DNA of 64,000 nucleotides from NCBI GenBank assembly GCA_036435485.1, contig CM071598.1, positions 203,277,148 through 203,341,147 on the forward strand, in the 5' to 3' direction. Position 1 is the first letter of the stretch. Every line of letters begins with the position of its first letter. The notes under the pieces are model-generated. The model worked only from the letters and a program-made list of their open reading frames with translations. It had not been told where the DNA came from and made no database searches. Below, in pieces: positions 1 through 10,997 of the stretch. The stretch comes from Saposhnikovia divaricata (lineage: Eukaryota > Streptophyta > Magnoliopsida > Apiales > Apiaceae). The translations under genes and the position numbers were made by a program.

Positions 1-162
1 GATGTGGAAATCAAGGATAGGAAAGGCACGGAAAATCAAGTAGCGGATCATCTCTCACGCTTAGAGGACCACGGTAAGGAATTGCATAACAAATCTCTTA
101 TTAATGAATCTTTTCCAGATGAGCAGCTTTTTGGAGCGCTTCTTGGGAGGCAACCCAAGTGA
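1..162 (+). pseudogene. Ty3/Gypsy pol fragment, end of RNase H
   Basis: Frame 1 is open from the window edge to TGA at 160-162. It contains ENQVADHLSRLE, the standard end of the RNase H region of plant Ty3/Gypsy pol, followed by FPDEQLF. Instead of running on into the integrase zinc finger, the frame runs directly into the family's conserved hairpin (142-159) and stops. This is best read as the junction of a large internal deletion that removed integrase. The 5' part of pol is outside the window. Confidence 0.8.
142..159 (+). other. Conserved retroelement hairpin CTTGGGAGGCAACCCAAG
   Basis: This is a perfect 6-bp stem (CTTGGG/CCCAAG) around the loop AGGCAA, preceded by GCGCTT. The same motif occurs at 5461-5478 and, with one stem mismatch, at 14606-14623, both in minus-strand elements. 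It sits at the boundary between coding sequence and the 3' noncoding region in all three, so it probably works in RNA, for example in processing, translation end or packaging. The function is unknown. Confidence 0.75.
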
Positions 163-272
163 TGTAGTATTTGTTGTATACCTTTGTTTTCAAAAAAAAA
201 AAGTGTGTGAAAAAAATGATTGTTGTGAGTGTTGTGCAAAAAAAAGAGTGTGAAAAAAAAAAGTTGTTGTGA

Positions 273-279
<7 letters not shown>

Positions 280-331
<52 letters not shown>
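280..331. repeat. (AT)n microsatellite
   Basis: A run of about 25 AT dinucleotides follows a poly-A stretch. It lies in the spacer after the pol remnant. Confidence 0.95.
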
Positions 332-332
<1 letters not shown>

Positions 333-338
333 TGGTCG

Positions 339-425
339 CGCAGGTTGCGCCTGCGTAACGCAGGCTGCGCCTGCGTTTCTGTATGTCACGCAGACTGCGC
401 CTGCGTGACGCAGGTTGCGCCTGCA
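339..425. repeat. Array of four GC-rich hairpin units
   Basis: Four 17-bp units start at 339, 359, 389 and 409 with the form CGCAGG-YTGCG-CCTGCG, each an inverted repeat of 6 bp around a 5-nt loop. The third unit has CGCAGA and the last ends in CCTGCA. The array lies in otherwise AT-rich DNA beside the AT microsatellite. Similar but different GC-rich palindromes occur in related LTRs (3441-3575, 7741-7875, 16707-16796). Confidence 0.85.
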
Positions 426-1025
426 TTACTGAGATGGGCGGAGTATGCTCCTGACGCGCGCAGATTGCCCTGAGTGCAGTTTGTGTGGTCGAATTTTCAG
501 CTGTACATATTTAAAAAAAAATTCTTCTTTCTCCCCAATTTCTTTTCTCCTTTTTATACTATCATCTCCTACATCTATCCTAATCCTATATTAATTCCAA
601 AACCTCTCATCTCTCTTCTAAATTTCTACACCCAATTCTTTTCTAATTCTTTTTCTCTTAATTCTTAATTCTATCCTACATCAAATTCAAACCCATTCCA
701 ATTTCTCCTTTCCACAATCAAATTTAAATTCATCCTATCACTCCATTATATATATACACCTATACATACAAACCCAATTCATTCTCTCCATATCTACATC
801 TCTAAAAATTCAAGTTCAAGAAGGATTCAAGTTTGGGGGGAAGTTGTACAAGTTAACCTCTTTGATTCATAGTGGGTATATCTCTTCTCTAATTTTATTT
901 TTACTATGAATTTGTGTTCTTGTAAATTGGGGGTTTTATATTAGTCTTGTTATTTGGGTGTTTTTGGTGTGATTTTTGCTTGGTGGTTGTTGGTGGAATT
1001 ATTGTTGAGTGGGATTTTGATTATT

Positions 1026-2101
1026 ATGGCTCCTAAGCGAATGAGGGGTAGTTCTAGTAGGGTGGAGAGATTTTCTTCTCCGGAGGCGGAGGTAGAGTAT
1101 AATCGATTGTTGTCAAGGCCGGTGGCGAAGGAAAGGGGGTTTTTGCCAACTCGTCATTATGGTTTGGTTGAGGTGATTAGTGAGTTACGTTGGGGAGAGA
1201 TTTGTAAGGCACCTACTCCGGTTCCGGTGAATGTGGTTATGGAGTTTTATGCGAATGCTAAAGATGAGCAGAATGGTGTGTGTATGGTTCGTGGTAAACG
1301 GGTGGATTACAGATCAGATGCTATTCGTCCAATTTTGGGACAACCACCTAAGCTTGTGGGGGATGAAAATTGGGCACTGAAGACTAGTGATGATGTGGAT
1401 ATGGAGGCGATTGCTCGTGAACTTTGTGTTCCCGATACAAGTTGGAAGTATAAATTGGGAACTAATGAGCCTCTTTCTTTTCTGTCTTCTGCGATAAATA
1501 AGTTTGCACGAGCATGGTATCTATTTCTTTGTGCCATTATTATGCCTACTTCTCATACGGGTGAGGTCACAGCTGATAGAGCGATTATTCTTTGGGGCAT
1601 TCTAAAGGGAAAATACATTGATGTCGCCCATATTGTTCAACAGAATATTCGCAGGTGTTTAAAGTCTAGTGCACTATCATCGATGCCCCATGCTTCTATC
1701 ATAGTTGGGTTGTGTATGGTTAGTTGTGTTACATGGGGTACGGATGAGGAGTTGCAGTCACCTTTGCCTTCCATTGTTGACGTGTCTATTGATCGGATGG
1801 CAGAATGGCAAGCTGGAATCCCACATCCTAGGGGGCTTGGGTATGATGTTAGTGGTGTTGGTACTAGTGGTCAGGGAGCGGGCGCTCAGCCACGGGTTTC
1901 GAGAGTACCACGGGTTTTGGATGCTCACTTTAGACGTTTGTATAGGCGTATGGATGCTATACATGCTAGTAACCGGGAGTATGCTGAGATATGGCTACAG
2001 CTTTGAGAGATGCGGGTATTCAGGCCCGGTGGCCCGTTTATGGAGCTCGTACACCTTATCCACCGCCAGATACTGATTCATCCGAGGATGAGGACGAGTA
2101 G
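1026..2101 (+). pseudogene. Putative plant transposon protein (Transposase_32-like) ORF with a late frameshift
   Basis: The first ATG giving the usual basic start (MAPKRMRGSSSR) is at 1026; an upstream in-frame start at 954 would add a hydrophobic stretch. The core has the family pattern: a Trp-Gly segment, VVMEFYANA, then VRGKRVDYRSDAI about 20 residues later. This matches what is annotated in plants as putative plant transposon protein and found late in Athila-like elements. The frame ends at TGA 2004-2006. In the next frame, from about 1991 to TAG 2099-2101, the protein continues with a proline-rich segment and an acidic tail (SSEDEDE), so a one-base shift near 1986-1994 has broken the C-terminus. 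Function is not established for this family. It is not a demonstrated transposase. Confidence 0.7.
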
Positions 2102-2336
2102 GTAGGTTTTCTGCTATCCATCGTATTTACTTCCATTCAAAGCGGACATTGAATATTTTAAGTTTGGGGGTGGTTTGAGGGATTAGTAGTTGTTGTATTA
2201 TGTGTTCATGTAGGATTTCATGCTTTGCATATTAGTAGTAGTAAATTATGCATTTATGTTCGTGTTATCTACGTTTGTTTCATATAGAACATTCTGTTTT
2301 TTTGTTTCGTATACCATGTGAGTTCATATTAGTTGC
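2102..2336 (+). other. 3' noncoding region of outer element, left part
   Basis: There is no ORF. It contains AAGTTTGGGGGTGG near 2160, a purine-rich block like the family polypurine tract, but no LTR follows it. The stretch is the reverse complement of about 5220-5440 in the nested minus-strand element, which shows that the two elements are relatives in opposite orientation. It continues after the insertion at 8305. Confidence 0.7.
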
Positions 2337-4004
2337 TGTTTGCACTAAATCACGCAAGCGTACGTGGTCACAAGTAATATATGAATAAGTCGAGTTCGTT
2401 CCCACAGAGATCTGGTTATGGTTTTAATTCAGTTATTGTACATATGCAACACTGTATGGTTATTACTCACTGCTAAGACAAATAACAAATTTGAGTTTTA
2501 ATTAACTAAACTAATTAAGATGCAAATTATCAACTAAGAATTAACTAACTAACGATAATTAAAATCAAATTACTTACGCAATATGAACCATGGAATCCTA
2601 ACTTAAATACAAACTTCCTTTAGAGATCATGCCCTTTTATCAATACATGTGGTGGTTACGATAACTAATCGGACAACACGAAATAAGTATACGTTACCTT
2701 TCAGTACACGCACACCAATCTACACAATATCCACAGAAGATAGAAATCATGCAGGCACCAATTATGCTTAGACCCTATATGTCTATAGAATTTGAAAACA
2801 TAATGGTTGAAGATCAAGTATCCATAAGATTACATAAGGTAGTATGAGACGGTTTGAAACACACCACAAACATGAATAACATTCATGGACTTATGCTAGC
2901 ATGGCAAGTTCTAAATCTAAAGATTCACTATCGCTTCACTAAAGATTAACAAGATAGATGTTAGCTACGCATCTATATGAATTAAATACAACCCTGCAAG
3001 GATATCGCAAATTCACCACACATATATCAAGTTAAGCAATCAACATCTAAATTCCATAAGTAAATCCGTTAGAATCCCATGACAACGATTAGTTCATAAT
3101 CGAACCTCTCGTCATCATGGAATCTGATGAAACCATGATAAAAACAAAGTATGAAAAGATACAAATAAAACTAAGTAATTGATATGTAATGGTGTGTCTT
3201 TTTTCTGTCCCCCAAGATGTGTATTTATAGCCCCAAGTGTCCTCTTCTCCAAGTAATTGCCTTCTTTGAGTTGGAATAGAAGATTGGCAAATTCCATCTT
3301 TGAATATGATATAAATTGCAAATTCCATGTATAAATTTGATTCTAGAAGGTTCTGGCCGCTCCAAGCAATTACCATAATGATTAGAAGTAGAATTTGTGG
3401 TAATTTCTTTGTTAAAATTGAATTTTGCAGGTTCTGGAAATTTTCTGGCGGTGTCCGGCGCGGCCGCGCTACATTTTAGTGTAATTCGGGCGCCCCGGCG
3501 CTATAAACAATTTCTGAAATTTATCCAAGCGCGACCGCGCTGCATTTTAGTGTATTTCAGGCGCGACCGCGCTGCTTAAAATTCTGAAAATTCTGCCAAA
3601 TTCAAGAAAATTCTCCAAGCTTCGCGTGGACAGTTTACGGGCCTCAAACGGACTTGTAGAACTCCAGATATGGCCAAAACAAAGTAGACTGCGCAACCTA
3701 CCAGCAAATCCGAATTTTCCACAATTTGCTCATTTCTCGTCCGTTTTCTCTTCCGATTCTTTTGCCACTTCCCGTTCTTCAATTCTTAAATTATGAATCC
3801 TCATGGTAGCCTAGGGAAATTCACCATCCTTCATTCCAAAGCTCAATTTAAACTCCAAGACCAACGAAAATCAACAATCATAGCTGGCATTTTGCTAACC
3901 TGCATAGCTACACAAAACATATTAAAACACACAAATACTTGAGATACAAGCGATCAATTTAAGCCAAAATGAAGCGATCCAAGTGGATAAAAATCCACTT
4001 ATCA
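2337..4004 (-). repeat. 3' LTR of nested element
   Basis: This is the minus-strand 3' LTR, starting TGATAAGTGG at 4004 and ending GTGCAAACA at 2337. It carries a GC-rich inverted microrepeat cluster at 3441-3575. It is followed at its left edge by the target duplication GTTGC. Confidence 0.93.
3441..3575. repeat. GC-rich palindromic cluster in LTR
   Basis: Units of the type GCGCGRCCGCGC, each followed by a variant of TACATTTTAGTGTAATTC, are spaced about 30-60 bp apart, with a related GGGCGCCCCGGCGC unit between them. The same block is at 7741-7875 in the other LTR. It stands out sharply in an AT-rich LTR and includes a NotI-like GCGGCCGC core. Confidence 0.8.
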
Positions 4005-4020
4005 CACCCCCAAACTTAAA
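4005..4020 (-). other. Polypurine tract of nested element
   Basis: The minus strand reads TTTAAGTTTGGGGGTG directly before the 3' LTR start TGATAAG. It is the plus-strand DNA primer site expected at this position. The same tract precedes the outer element's LTR at 9493-9508. Confidence 0.85.
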
Positions 4021-5460
4021 CCGATGCTTGTCCTCAAGCATAAACATAAAAATCTATCTACAGTAACTAGTACCACTTCCGTAGGTGATCACGGTTGCAT
4101 TTGGCATATGCAACAAGCCTTTTAAACCCCTAGGTAGCCCTAGAGGACGAGTAAGGTCTCGTGAGGGCCTATAGTGAATGTACCCACAAAATCCAAACGA
4201 CACAAACAATGCAATGCATGAATGCAACTAATATGAAAATGTAACAATCCCCTTCAAACTAACCAAAACCAACTAGCAAGCAAATATCTTAGAGAATGCA
4301 ACTAAATCCAAATAGAGCTCGACCAAGTTCCCGTATACTAAGAATACATGAACAGAAACGTGCGTGTGTGCAATGCTCATCAGAAATACTCCCAAAACTA
4401 GGTCAAAAATCATACATGCTCTTCGTCAAGACAATCCCAGGTTTATAAATAGAATAGACTGTAGACACTTCATAACCTAGGAACACCTCCATCCTTATCC
4501 AAGTAGACAGAAATTCATGCTTTATTACTAACTACTACGACACATATATACAAGCATGCTTATTTAACCGTGCAATGGATGAGACCCCGAAAGGCTTATA
4601 CAATAATACCCATGTAGCGAGCATTGGGTTAGTAGATCCCAGACTATAAAAGCCTTAGGTCACTAGGCACAAAGTCCCCACGAACTTAATTGCTCGAGTA
4701 TTAAAGAGCTCACCCTGGTTAATTTTGCATAAAACAATTCACATTTTTTTTTCTTTTCTTTTTTTCTTTTTTTCTGCTTTTCTTTTTCTCTTTTTTTTTC
4801 TATGCAATCTGGAATGAGAATTCTCAACTCCAACCCTAGACTACTCATATAAATATGAGCCGGCTACTAGCCATTTGACGCCTAGCCATTATTGACAATT
4901 TAGCATGAAATCCCTGTTTTCCCCCAAACTTAGACTTAAGTGCTCCTACACTATCAAGGGAATAACGAAAATTCTAAATATAATCAAGTGATTAAATCTC
5001 AAAACATCCAAACAAGCATGACCTCAACCTAGCCCAAAAGCACCCAATGAGACCGTGTAAAAGTTTTGTTTCTAAAGCATGCAAGTCAATTTCATAGAAA
5101 CTATAAATCAACCCTCTACTCATCATTACCACACTCAATTAGACACCTACCTACCAATCAGAATTAGCTCGTTCTAAGGGATCATGAAATATGCATGCTA
5201 TGCAAATGCAACTAACATGAACTCACATGGTATACGAAAAATAAAAACACAATGTCCTATATGAAACAAACATAATTAATACGAACATATATGCATGAAT
5301 TACTACTACTAATATGCAAAACATGAAATCCTACATGAACACATAATACAACAACAACTACTAATCCCTCAAACCACCCCCAAACTTAAAATATTCAATG
5401 TCCGCATTGAATGGAAGTAAATACGAGGGAAAGTAGAAAACATACCAGTATACAACAATG
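4021..5460 (-). other. 3' noncoding region of nested element
   Basis: No credible ORF is present. It includes a poly-pyrimidine run near 4745-4800 (A-rich on the element's sense strand) and segments conserved in reverse complement with 8305-9490 of the outer element, among them the TCTCGTGAGGGCC block near 4159. Conservation of a long noncoding stretch between two non-autonomous copies suggests cis-acting RNA functions. That is an inference. Confidence 0.65.
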
Positions 5461-5478
5461 CTTGGGTTGCCTCCCAAG
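5461..5478 (-). other. Conserved retroelement hairpin in nested element
   Basis: This is the same 18-nt stem-loop as at 142-159, here on the minus strand, lying just downstream of the ORF that ends at 5526. It is identical in all 18 positions to the outer element. Confidence 0.75.
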
Positions 5479-5525
5479 AAGCGCTTCTTTAACGTCAATA
5501 GCTTGACGTTACTTCCAAGCCTCCA

Positions 5526-6521
5526 TTAAGGATGATAATAGTTTGCCTGGTCCTCTCTTCGCGAGACTTCATCGTCATCACGGCGGCACACCTTCTGCCC
5601 CCTCTCCTCGCTTGGCCTATTCGTATAACAACTATGTCCTATTCCAATGCCTTCATCTGTTGACCCAAAATCTGTCAATTTGTAGAACAAAACACACTCA
5701 CGGGCTTCGCTTGAATATAATGGAGGAGGGTAAATGTAAGTTGCTGAAGCCTTTGGTTTCTCAAAGAGAACTTCCTCCATTGGCTCTAATGCGCTACCTC
5801 CATCTTCATACTTTGAGACAAGTAGAAGACCTGTATCTGTCCCATGATCATCAGCCTCTTGGAACGCACATACCAATTCTTGAAATTTGCGTAGCTCATC
5901 AGTGTCCTCTTGGTACGCACATACCAATTCTTGAAATTTGTGCAGCTTATCAGTGTCTGTCCCGAATTGTGCCCTTTCCAAATCATCCACCTCACTAGCT
6001 TGATCAAATTCCTCGCATGGCTTGTGAACGCTCACCTCACCTTGGAATTTGTCTTTCTCAATTAAGCATGCAGCACCTTGCTCCAAGTCACAGTTACTTT
6101 CTGGAATTGCCTCTTGTATGAATTGCTATTTTTCTTGTTCCAATGATCTTACAGCTTGAGCAACTAGAATCTCCAAAGATTTGATAGACTCCTCTCTACT
6201 CTTTTCAAGCATCCTAAGCTCCTCCATAGTAACAACCTCATCTGACTGAAAAGTAGGAGTAGGTTGCTGATGTTGAAACTCTTCACTTCCAAAGAAATAT
6301 GTCATATCTGGAACATTTTGCTGGTACTGTTGAGGATGGTATGGAAAATATGGTTGTTCCTCATAAGTGACATATGGATCAACTCCTTCGTAGTAACAAT
6401 ATTGTGAGGGATCATGAACGCCCAAACATTGCTCATATTGATAAGGCATGGATGTCCTCGAATATGCCCACCATGGCAACTCCTCGCATGCCATCTTCAA
6501 ACACTCAAGTACCTGAAACAC
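5526..6521 (-). pseudogene. Gag-position ORF of nested element, interrupted by one UAG
   Basis: Two minus-strand frames, 6521-6126 and 6086-5526, are in the same phase and are separated by a TAG at 6126-6128; after it the frame stays open to 5526. The first part is rich in Tyr, Pro and Gln and ends in a Glu-rich helical segment (SREESIKSLEILVAQAVRSL). The second part is acidic and contains a 17-residue tandem duplication with the core KFQELVCA repeated twice. It lies where gag is expected, after the primer site, but no gag domain, zinc knuckle or protease motif was recognised. The UAG follows an EK pair and may have been a Gln codon. It is either a decayed ORF or one read through. The function is unknown. 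Confidence 0.55.
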
Positions 6522-6614
6522 AACGAACTAAACAAGATAGTTAAGAAAAAATCTGAGTTAGAGAACTCTAACGACCACTATTGACAAGCACATAACCAAA
6601 AATAAAACACCGAT

Positions 6615-6634
6615 GATCCCCGGCAGCGGCGCCA
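6615..6634 (-). other. Primer-binding site, tRNA-Asp type
   Basis: The minus strand reads TGGCGCCGCTGCCGGGGATC six bases inside the 5' LTR. It complements the 3' end of plant tRNA-Asp with one mismatch at the centre; this site type is known from Athila elements. It fixes the element's orientation as minus. Confidence 0.85.
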
Positions 6635-6640
6635 AAAACT

Positions 6641-8304
6641 TGTTTGCACTAAATCACACAAGCGTACGTGGTCACAAGTAATATATGAATAAGTCGAGTT
6701 CGTTCCCACAGAGATCTGGTTATGGTTTTAATTCAGTTATTGTACATATGCAACAATGTATGGTTATTACTCACTGCTAAGACAAATAACAAATTTGAGT
6801 TTTAATTAACTAAACTAATTAAGATGCAAATTATCAACTAAGAATTAACTAACTAACGATAATTAAAATCAAATTACTTACGCAATATGAACCATGGAAT
6901 CCTAACTTCAATACAAACTTCCTTTAGAGATCATGCCATTTTATCAATACATGTGGTGGTTACGATAACTAATCGGACAACACGAAATAAGTATACGTTA
7001 CCTTTCAGTACACGCACACCAATCTACACAATATCCACAATAGAAATCATGCAGGCACCAATTATGCTTAGACCCTATATGTCTATAGAATTTGAAAACA
7101 TAATGGTTGAAGATCAAGTATCCATAAGATTACATAAGGTAGTATGAGACGGTTTGAAACACACCACAAACATGAATAACATTCATGGACTTATGCTAGC
7201 ATGGCAAGTTCTAAATCTAAAGATTCACTGTCGCTTCACTAAAGATTAACAAGATAGATGTTAGCTACGCATCTATATGAATTAAATACAACCCTGCAAG
7301 GATATCGCAAATTCACCACACATATATCAAGTTAAGCAATCAACATCTAAATTCCATAAGTAAATCCGTTAGAATCCCATGACAACGAATAGTTCATAAT
7401 CGAACCTCTCGTCATCATGGAATCTGATGAAACCATGATAAAAACAAAGTATGAAAAGATACAAATAAAACTAAGTAATTGATATGTAATGGTGTGTCTT
7501 TTTTCTGTCCCCCAAGATGTGTATTTATAGCCCCAAGTGTCCTCTTTTCCAAGTAATTGCCTTCTTTGAGTTGGAATAGAAGATTGGCAAATTCCATCTT
7601 TGAATATGATATAAATTGCAAATTCCATGTATAAATTTGATTCTAGAAGGTTCTGGCCGCTCCAAGCAATTACCATAATGATTAGAAGTAGAATTTGTGG
7701 TAATTTCCTTGTTAAAATTGAATTTTGCAGGTTCTATAAATTTTCTGGCGGTGTCCGGCGCGGCCGCGCTACATTTTAGTGTAATTCGGGCGCCCCGGCG
7801 CTATAAACAATTTCTGAAATTTATCCAAGCGCGACCGCGCTGCATTTTAGTGTATTTCAGGCGCGACCGCGCTGCTTAAAATTCTGACCATTCTGCCAAA
7901 TTCAAGAAAATTCTCCAAGCTTCGCGTGGACAGCTTACGGGCCTCAAACGGACTTGTAGAACTCCAGATATGGCCAAAACAAAGTAGACTGCGCAACCTA
8001 CAGGCAAATCCGAATTTTCCACAATTTGCTCATTTCTCGTCCGTTTTCTCTTCCGATTCTTTTGCCACTTCCCGTTCTTCAATTCTTGAATTATGAATCC
8101 TCATGGTAGCCTAGGGAAATTCACCATCCTTCATTCCAAAGCTCAATTTAAACTCCAAGACCAACGAAAATCAACAATCATAGCTGGCATTTTGCTAACC
8201 TGCATAGCTACACAAAACATATTAAAACACACAAATACTTGATATACAAGCGATCAATTTAAGCCAAAATGAAGCGATCCAAGTGGATAAAAATCCACTT
8301 ATCA
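6641..8304 (-). repeat. 5' LTR of nested element
   Basis: This is the minus-strand 5' LTR, 1,664 bp, matching 2337-4004 with scattered substitutions and a 4-bp deletion in the 7030s. The GC-rich cluster is at 7741-7875. It is followed on the right by the second GTTGC target duplication. Confidence 0.93.
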
Positions 8305-9492
8305 GTTGCATTTCATGGCATGCATATTTCATGATCCCTTAGAACGAGCTAATTCTGATTGGTAGGTAGGTGTCTAATTGAGTGTGGTAATGATGAATAG
8401 AGGGTTGACGTAAAGTTTCTATGAAATTGACTTATGTGTTTCGGAAACAAAATCTTTTCACAGTCTCATTGGGTGCTTTTGGGCTAGGTTAGGGTCATGC
8501 TTGTTTGGATGTTTTGAGATTTAATCACTTGATTATAGTTTTCGTTATTCCCTTGATGGCCTAGAACACTTAAGTCTAAGTTTGGGGGGAAACAGGGATG
8601 TTATGCTTTAATTGTAAATAATTGTCAATAATGGCTAGGCGTCAAATGGCTAGCAACCGGCTCATATTTATATGAGTAGTCTAGGGTTGGAATTGAGAAT
8701 TCTCATTCCAGATTGCATAGAAAAAAAAAAGGAGAAAAAAAAGAAAAAAAAAAGAAGAAAAAAAAAGTTTCAATTGTTTATATGCAAAATTAACTAGGGT
8801 GAGCTCTTTAATACTCGAGCTATTAAGTTCGCGGGGACTTTGTGCCTAGTGACCTAAGGCTTTTATAGTCTGGGATCCACTAACCCAATGCTCGCTAAAT
8901 GGGTATTATTGTATAAGCCTTTCGGGGTCTCATCCATTGCACGGTTAAATAAGCATGCTTGTATATATGTGTCGTAGTAGTAGTAATAAAGCATGAATTT
9001 CTGTCTACCTTGGATAAGGATGGAGGTGTTCTTAGGTTATGAAGTGTTTACAGTATATTCTATTTATAAACCTGTGATTGTCTTGACGAAGAGCATGTAT
9101 GATTTTTGACCTAGTTTTGGAAGTATTTCTGATGAGCATTGCACACACGCACGTTTCTGTTCATGTATTGTTAGTATGCGGGAACTTGGTCGAGCTCTAT
9201 TTGGATTTAGTTGCATTCTCTAAGATATTTGCTTGCTAGTTGATTTTGGTTAGTTTGAAGGGGATCGTTGCATTTTTCATATTAGTTGCATTCATGCATT
9301 GCATTGCATTAGGTTAAATGGATTTTGTGGGTACATTCACCATAGGCCCTCACGAGACCTTACTCGTCCACTAGGGCTGCCTAGGGGTTTAAAGGGCTTG
9401 TTGCATATGCCAAATGCAACCGTGATCACCTACGGAAGTGGTACTAGTTAGTTAGTTAGTTGTAATTGTTTATGCTTGAGGACAAGCATCGG
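8305..9492 (+). other. 3' noncoding region of outer element, right part
   Basis: No gene is present. It resumes the outer element after the insertion and matches the nested element's 4005-5220 in reverse complement, including the A-rich block near 8720-8765 and the CCTCACGAGACC block near 9348. It ends at the polypurine tract TTTAAGTTTGGGGGTG (9493-9508). Confidence 0.75.
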
Positions 9493-9508
9493 TTTAAGTT
9501 TGGGGGTG

Positions 9509-10997
9509 TGATAAGTGGATTTTATATCCACTTGGATCGCTTAAATTCGGCTTAAATTGATTGACTTGGCCTCAAGTTTGTTGTAGTTTTGATGTGTTTT
9601 GCTTAGTTGTGCAGACTTACAGGAATGTCGATTATGGGTGATGCTTCTATCGTGTTTGGAGGATTAATTGATTAAAATTCGGATTTTCCGGGAAGGTTGC
9701 GCAGTCTTCACTGTTTTGGCCATATCTGGAGTTCTAGAAGTCCGTTTTCAGCGATCTTACAGCTCACGTGAAGCTTGAGAGATTTTCTACAACCTGGGAT
9801 AGATAGCAGGTGCAGGGGACGTACTGAATAAAATCACGCGCATGTTCTATGAGAAGCAAAGCAGAAAAATTCCAGTTTTTCCCTTTTTCTAATTCTAATT
9901 GTATTTTGGGCAGTTTTTGGTACCTTAATCGAATTCTAATTGTAATATAAGGTAATTGCTTATTGGGAAAGACTTCTAGAGTCTATTTAAACACATCCTA
10001 CCATGTAATTTGTATCAGATTTTCATTATTGTAACGTAGAACTACAAGAGAGAAAAGTGGAGAAGGATTCAAGCTCGGTGACAAGCAAAGATCTAGATCT
10101 ACTTCATCTTTTGTATACCTTGGATTATAGATTTGTTCTCTCAACTCTTGTTTTTATAATTATTATTGCTTCTTTCTTTCATATCTTGTTTAATATCATG
10201 TTTTCATCTAATCCCATGGTGACGAACGGTTCAACTATGAACTAATCGTTGTCATGGGATCCTAATGGATTTATCTATGTAGCTTAGTAGTTTGTATGCT
10301 TTAAAGATTTATGTGTGGTGAATTCTTGATATCCTTATATGGTTGTGCTTCATGAATTTAGATGCGTAGCTAACATCTAATATGTTAATCTCTTGCTAAA
10401 CGAGAGTGGATCTTGAGATTTAGAACTTGCCATGCTAGCATAGGATAGGTTGATGTTTTAACATCATGATTTGTGGCGTAAATAGAGATATTATTCTACC
10501 CTATGTGATCTATGTGGATAACTTGTGCTTAAACCTTTATGTTTTCAAATTCTATAGAGATATAGGGTCTAAACATAATAGGTGTCTACTCATCTTCTAT
10601 CTCTTTTGTGGATGCATGTGTAGTTTGGTATTAGTATACCGAGAGGTAGCCTTTACTTGTTTCGTGTTATCCGATCAGATATCAAAACCATCACATGTAT
10701 TGATTAAAGGCTGCGACTCTAAGTGAAGTAGATAATGAAATTAGGATTCCATGTTTTATCTCATATAAGTAATTCATATTAAATTCTCATTAGTTAATTA
10801 TTCTTAGTTTAATAATTTGCATCCTAGTTAATTTAGATAATTAAAACCTCATTCTTGTTATTTGTCTTAGCAGTGGATTAAAACCAAACATTGTTGCATA
10901 GGCATATTTACTGATTTAAACTTAACCAGATCTCTGCGGAACGAACTTTAATTATATTACTTGTGACTACGTGCGCTTGCGTAATTTTGTGCTAACA
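9509..10997 (+). repeat. 3' LTR of outer element
   Basis: It starts TGATAAGTGG directly after the polypurine tract and ends GCTAACA at 10997, about 1,489 bp. It is homologous to, but clearly diverged and shorter than, the nested element's LTR in the same orientation. It lacks the GCGCGACCGCGC cluster seen in the nested copy. The 5' partner is outside the window, so no target duplication can be checked. Confidence 0.82.

Larger units (their letters stand above)
163..1025 (+). other. Spacer between pol remnant and late ORF
   Basis: There is no gene here. The stretch holds poly-A runs, an AT dinucleotide array, a GC-rich hairpin array (339-425) and then a long pyrimidine-rich segment (about 500-800). 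It ends near 830-845 with AAGTTTGGGGGGAAG, a purine run resembling the polypurine tracts of this family. In Athila-type elements this region precedes the late ORF and may supply its promoter or leader. That role is inferred only from position. Confidence 0.5.
2337..8304 (-). mobile_element. Complete nested Athila-like non-autonomous LTR retrotransposon
   Basis: It is 5,968 bp long with LTRs of 1,668 bp (2337-4004) and 1,664 bp (6641-8304), termini TGTTTGCAC...CTTATCA on the plus strand, and 5-bp target duplications GTTGC at 2332-2336 and 8305-8309. On the minus strand the order is 5' LTR, primer site, one ORF (6521 to 5526), conserved hairpin, 3' noncoding region, polypurine tract, 3' LTR. 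There is no protease, reverse transcriptase or integrase, so it needs proteins from another element. By eye the LTRs differ at roughly 15-20 positions plus a 4-bp indel, about one percent. Confidence 0.93.
1..10997 (+). mobile_element. Outer Athila-like Ty3/Gypsy element, 3' part, split by a nested insertion
   Basis: The left end lies outside the window. Visible parts in order are a pol RNase H tail (1-162), a spacer, an ORF of the putative plant transposon protein type (1026-2101), 3' noncoding DNA (2102-2336 continued at 8305-9492), a polypurine tract, and a 3' LTR (9509-10997). The sequence is interrupted at 2336/8305 by a complete minus-strand relative flanked by GTTGC duplications. Removing that insert rejoins the noncoding region, which also matches, in reverse complement, the insert's own 3' region around 5100-5440. 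No integrase is present between the RNase H tail and the later ORF, so this copy is internally deleted and non-autonomous. The assignment to Athila rests on the order pol then late ORF and on the primer-site type of its relatives. Confidence 0.8.

Noticed and set aside
48..426. Ile-Tyr-rich minus-strand ORFs
   Set aside because: They are translations of the AT microsatellite and the GC hairpin array; no domain and no coding pattern.
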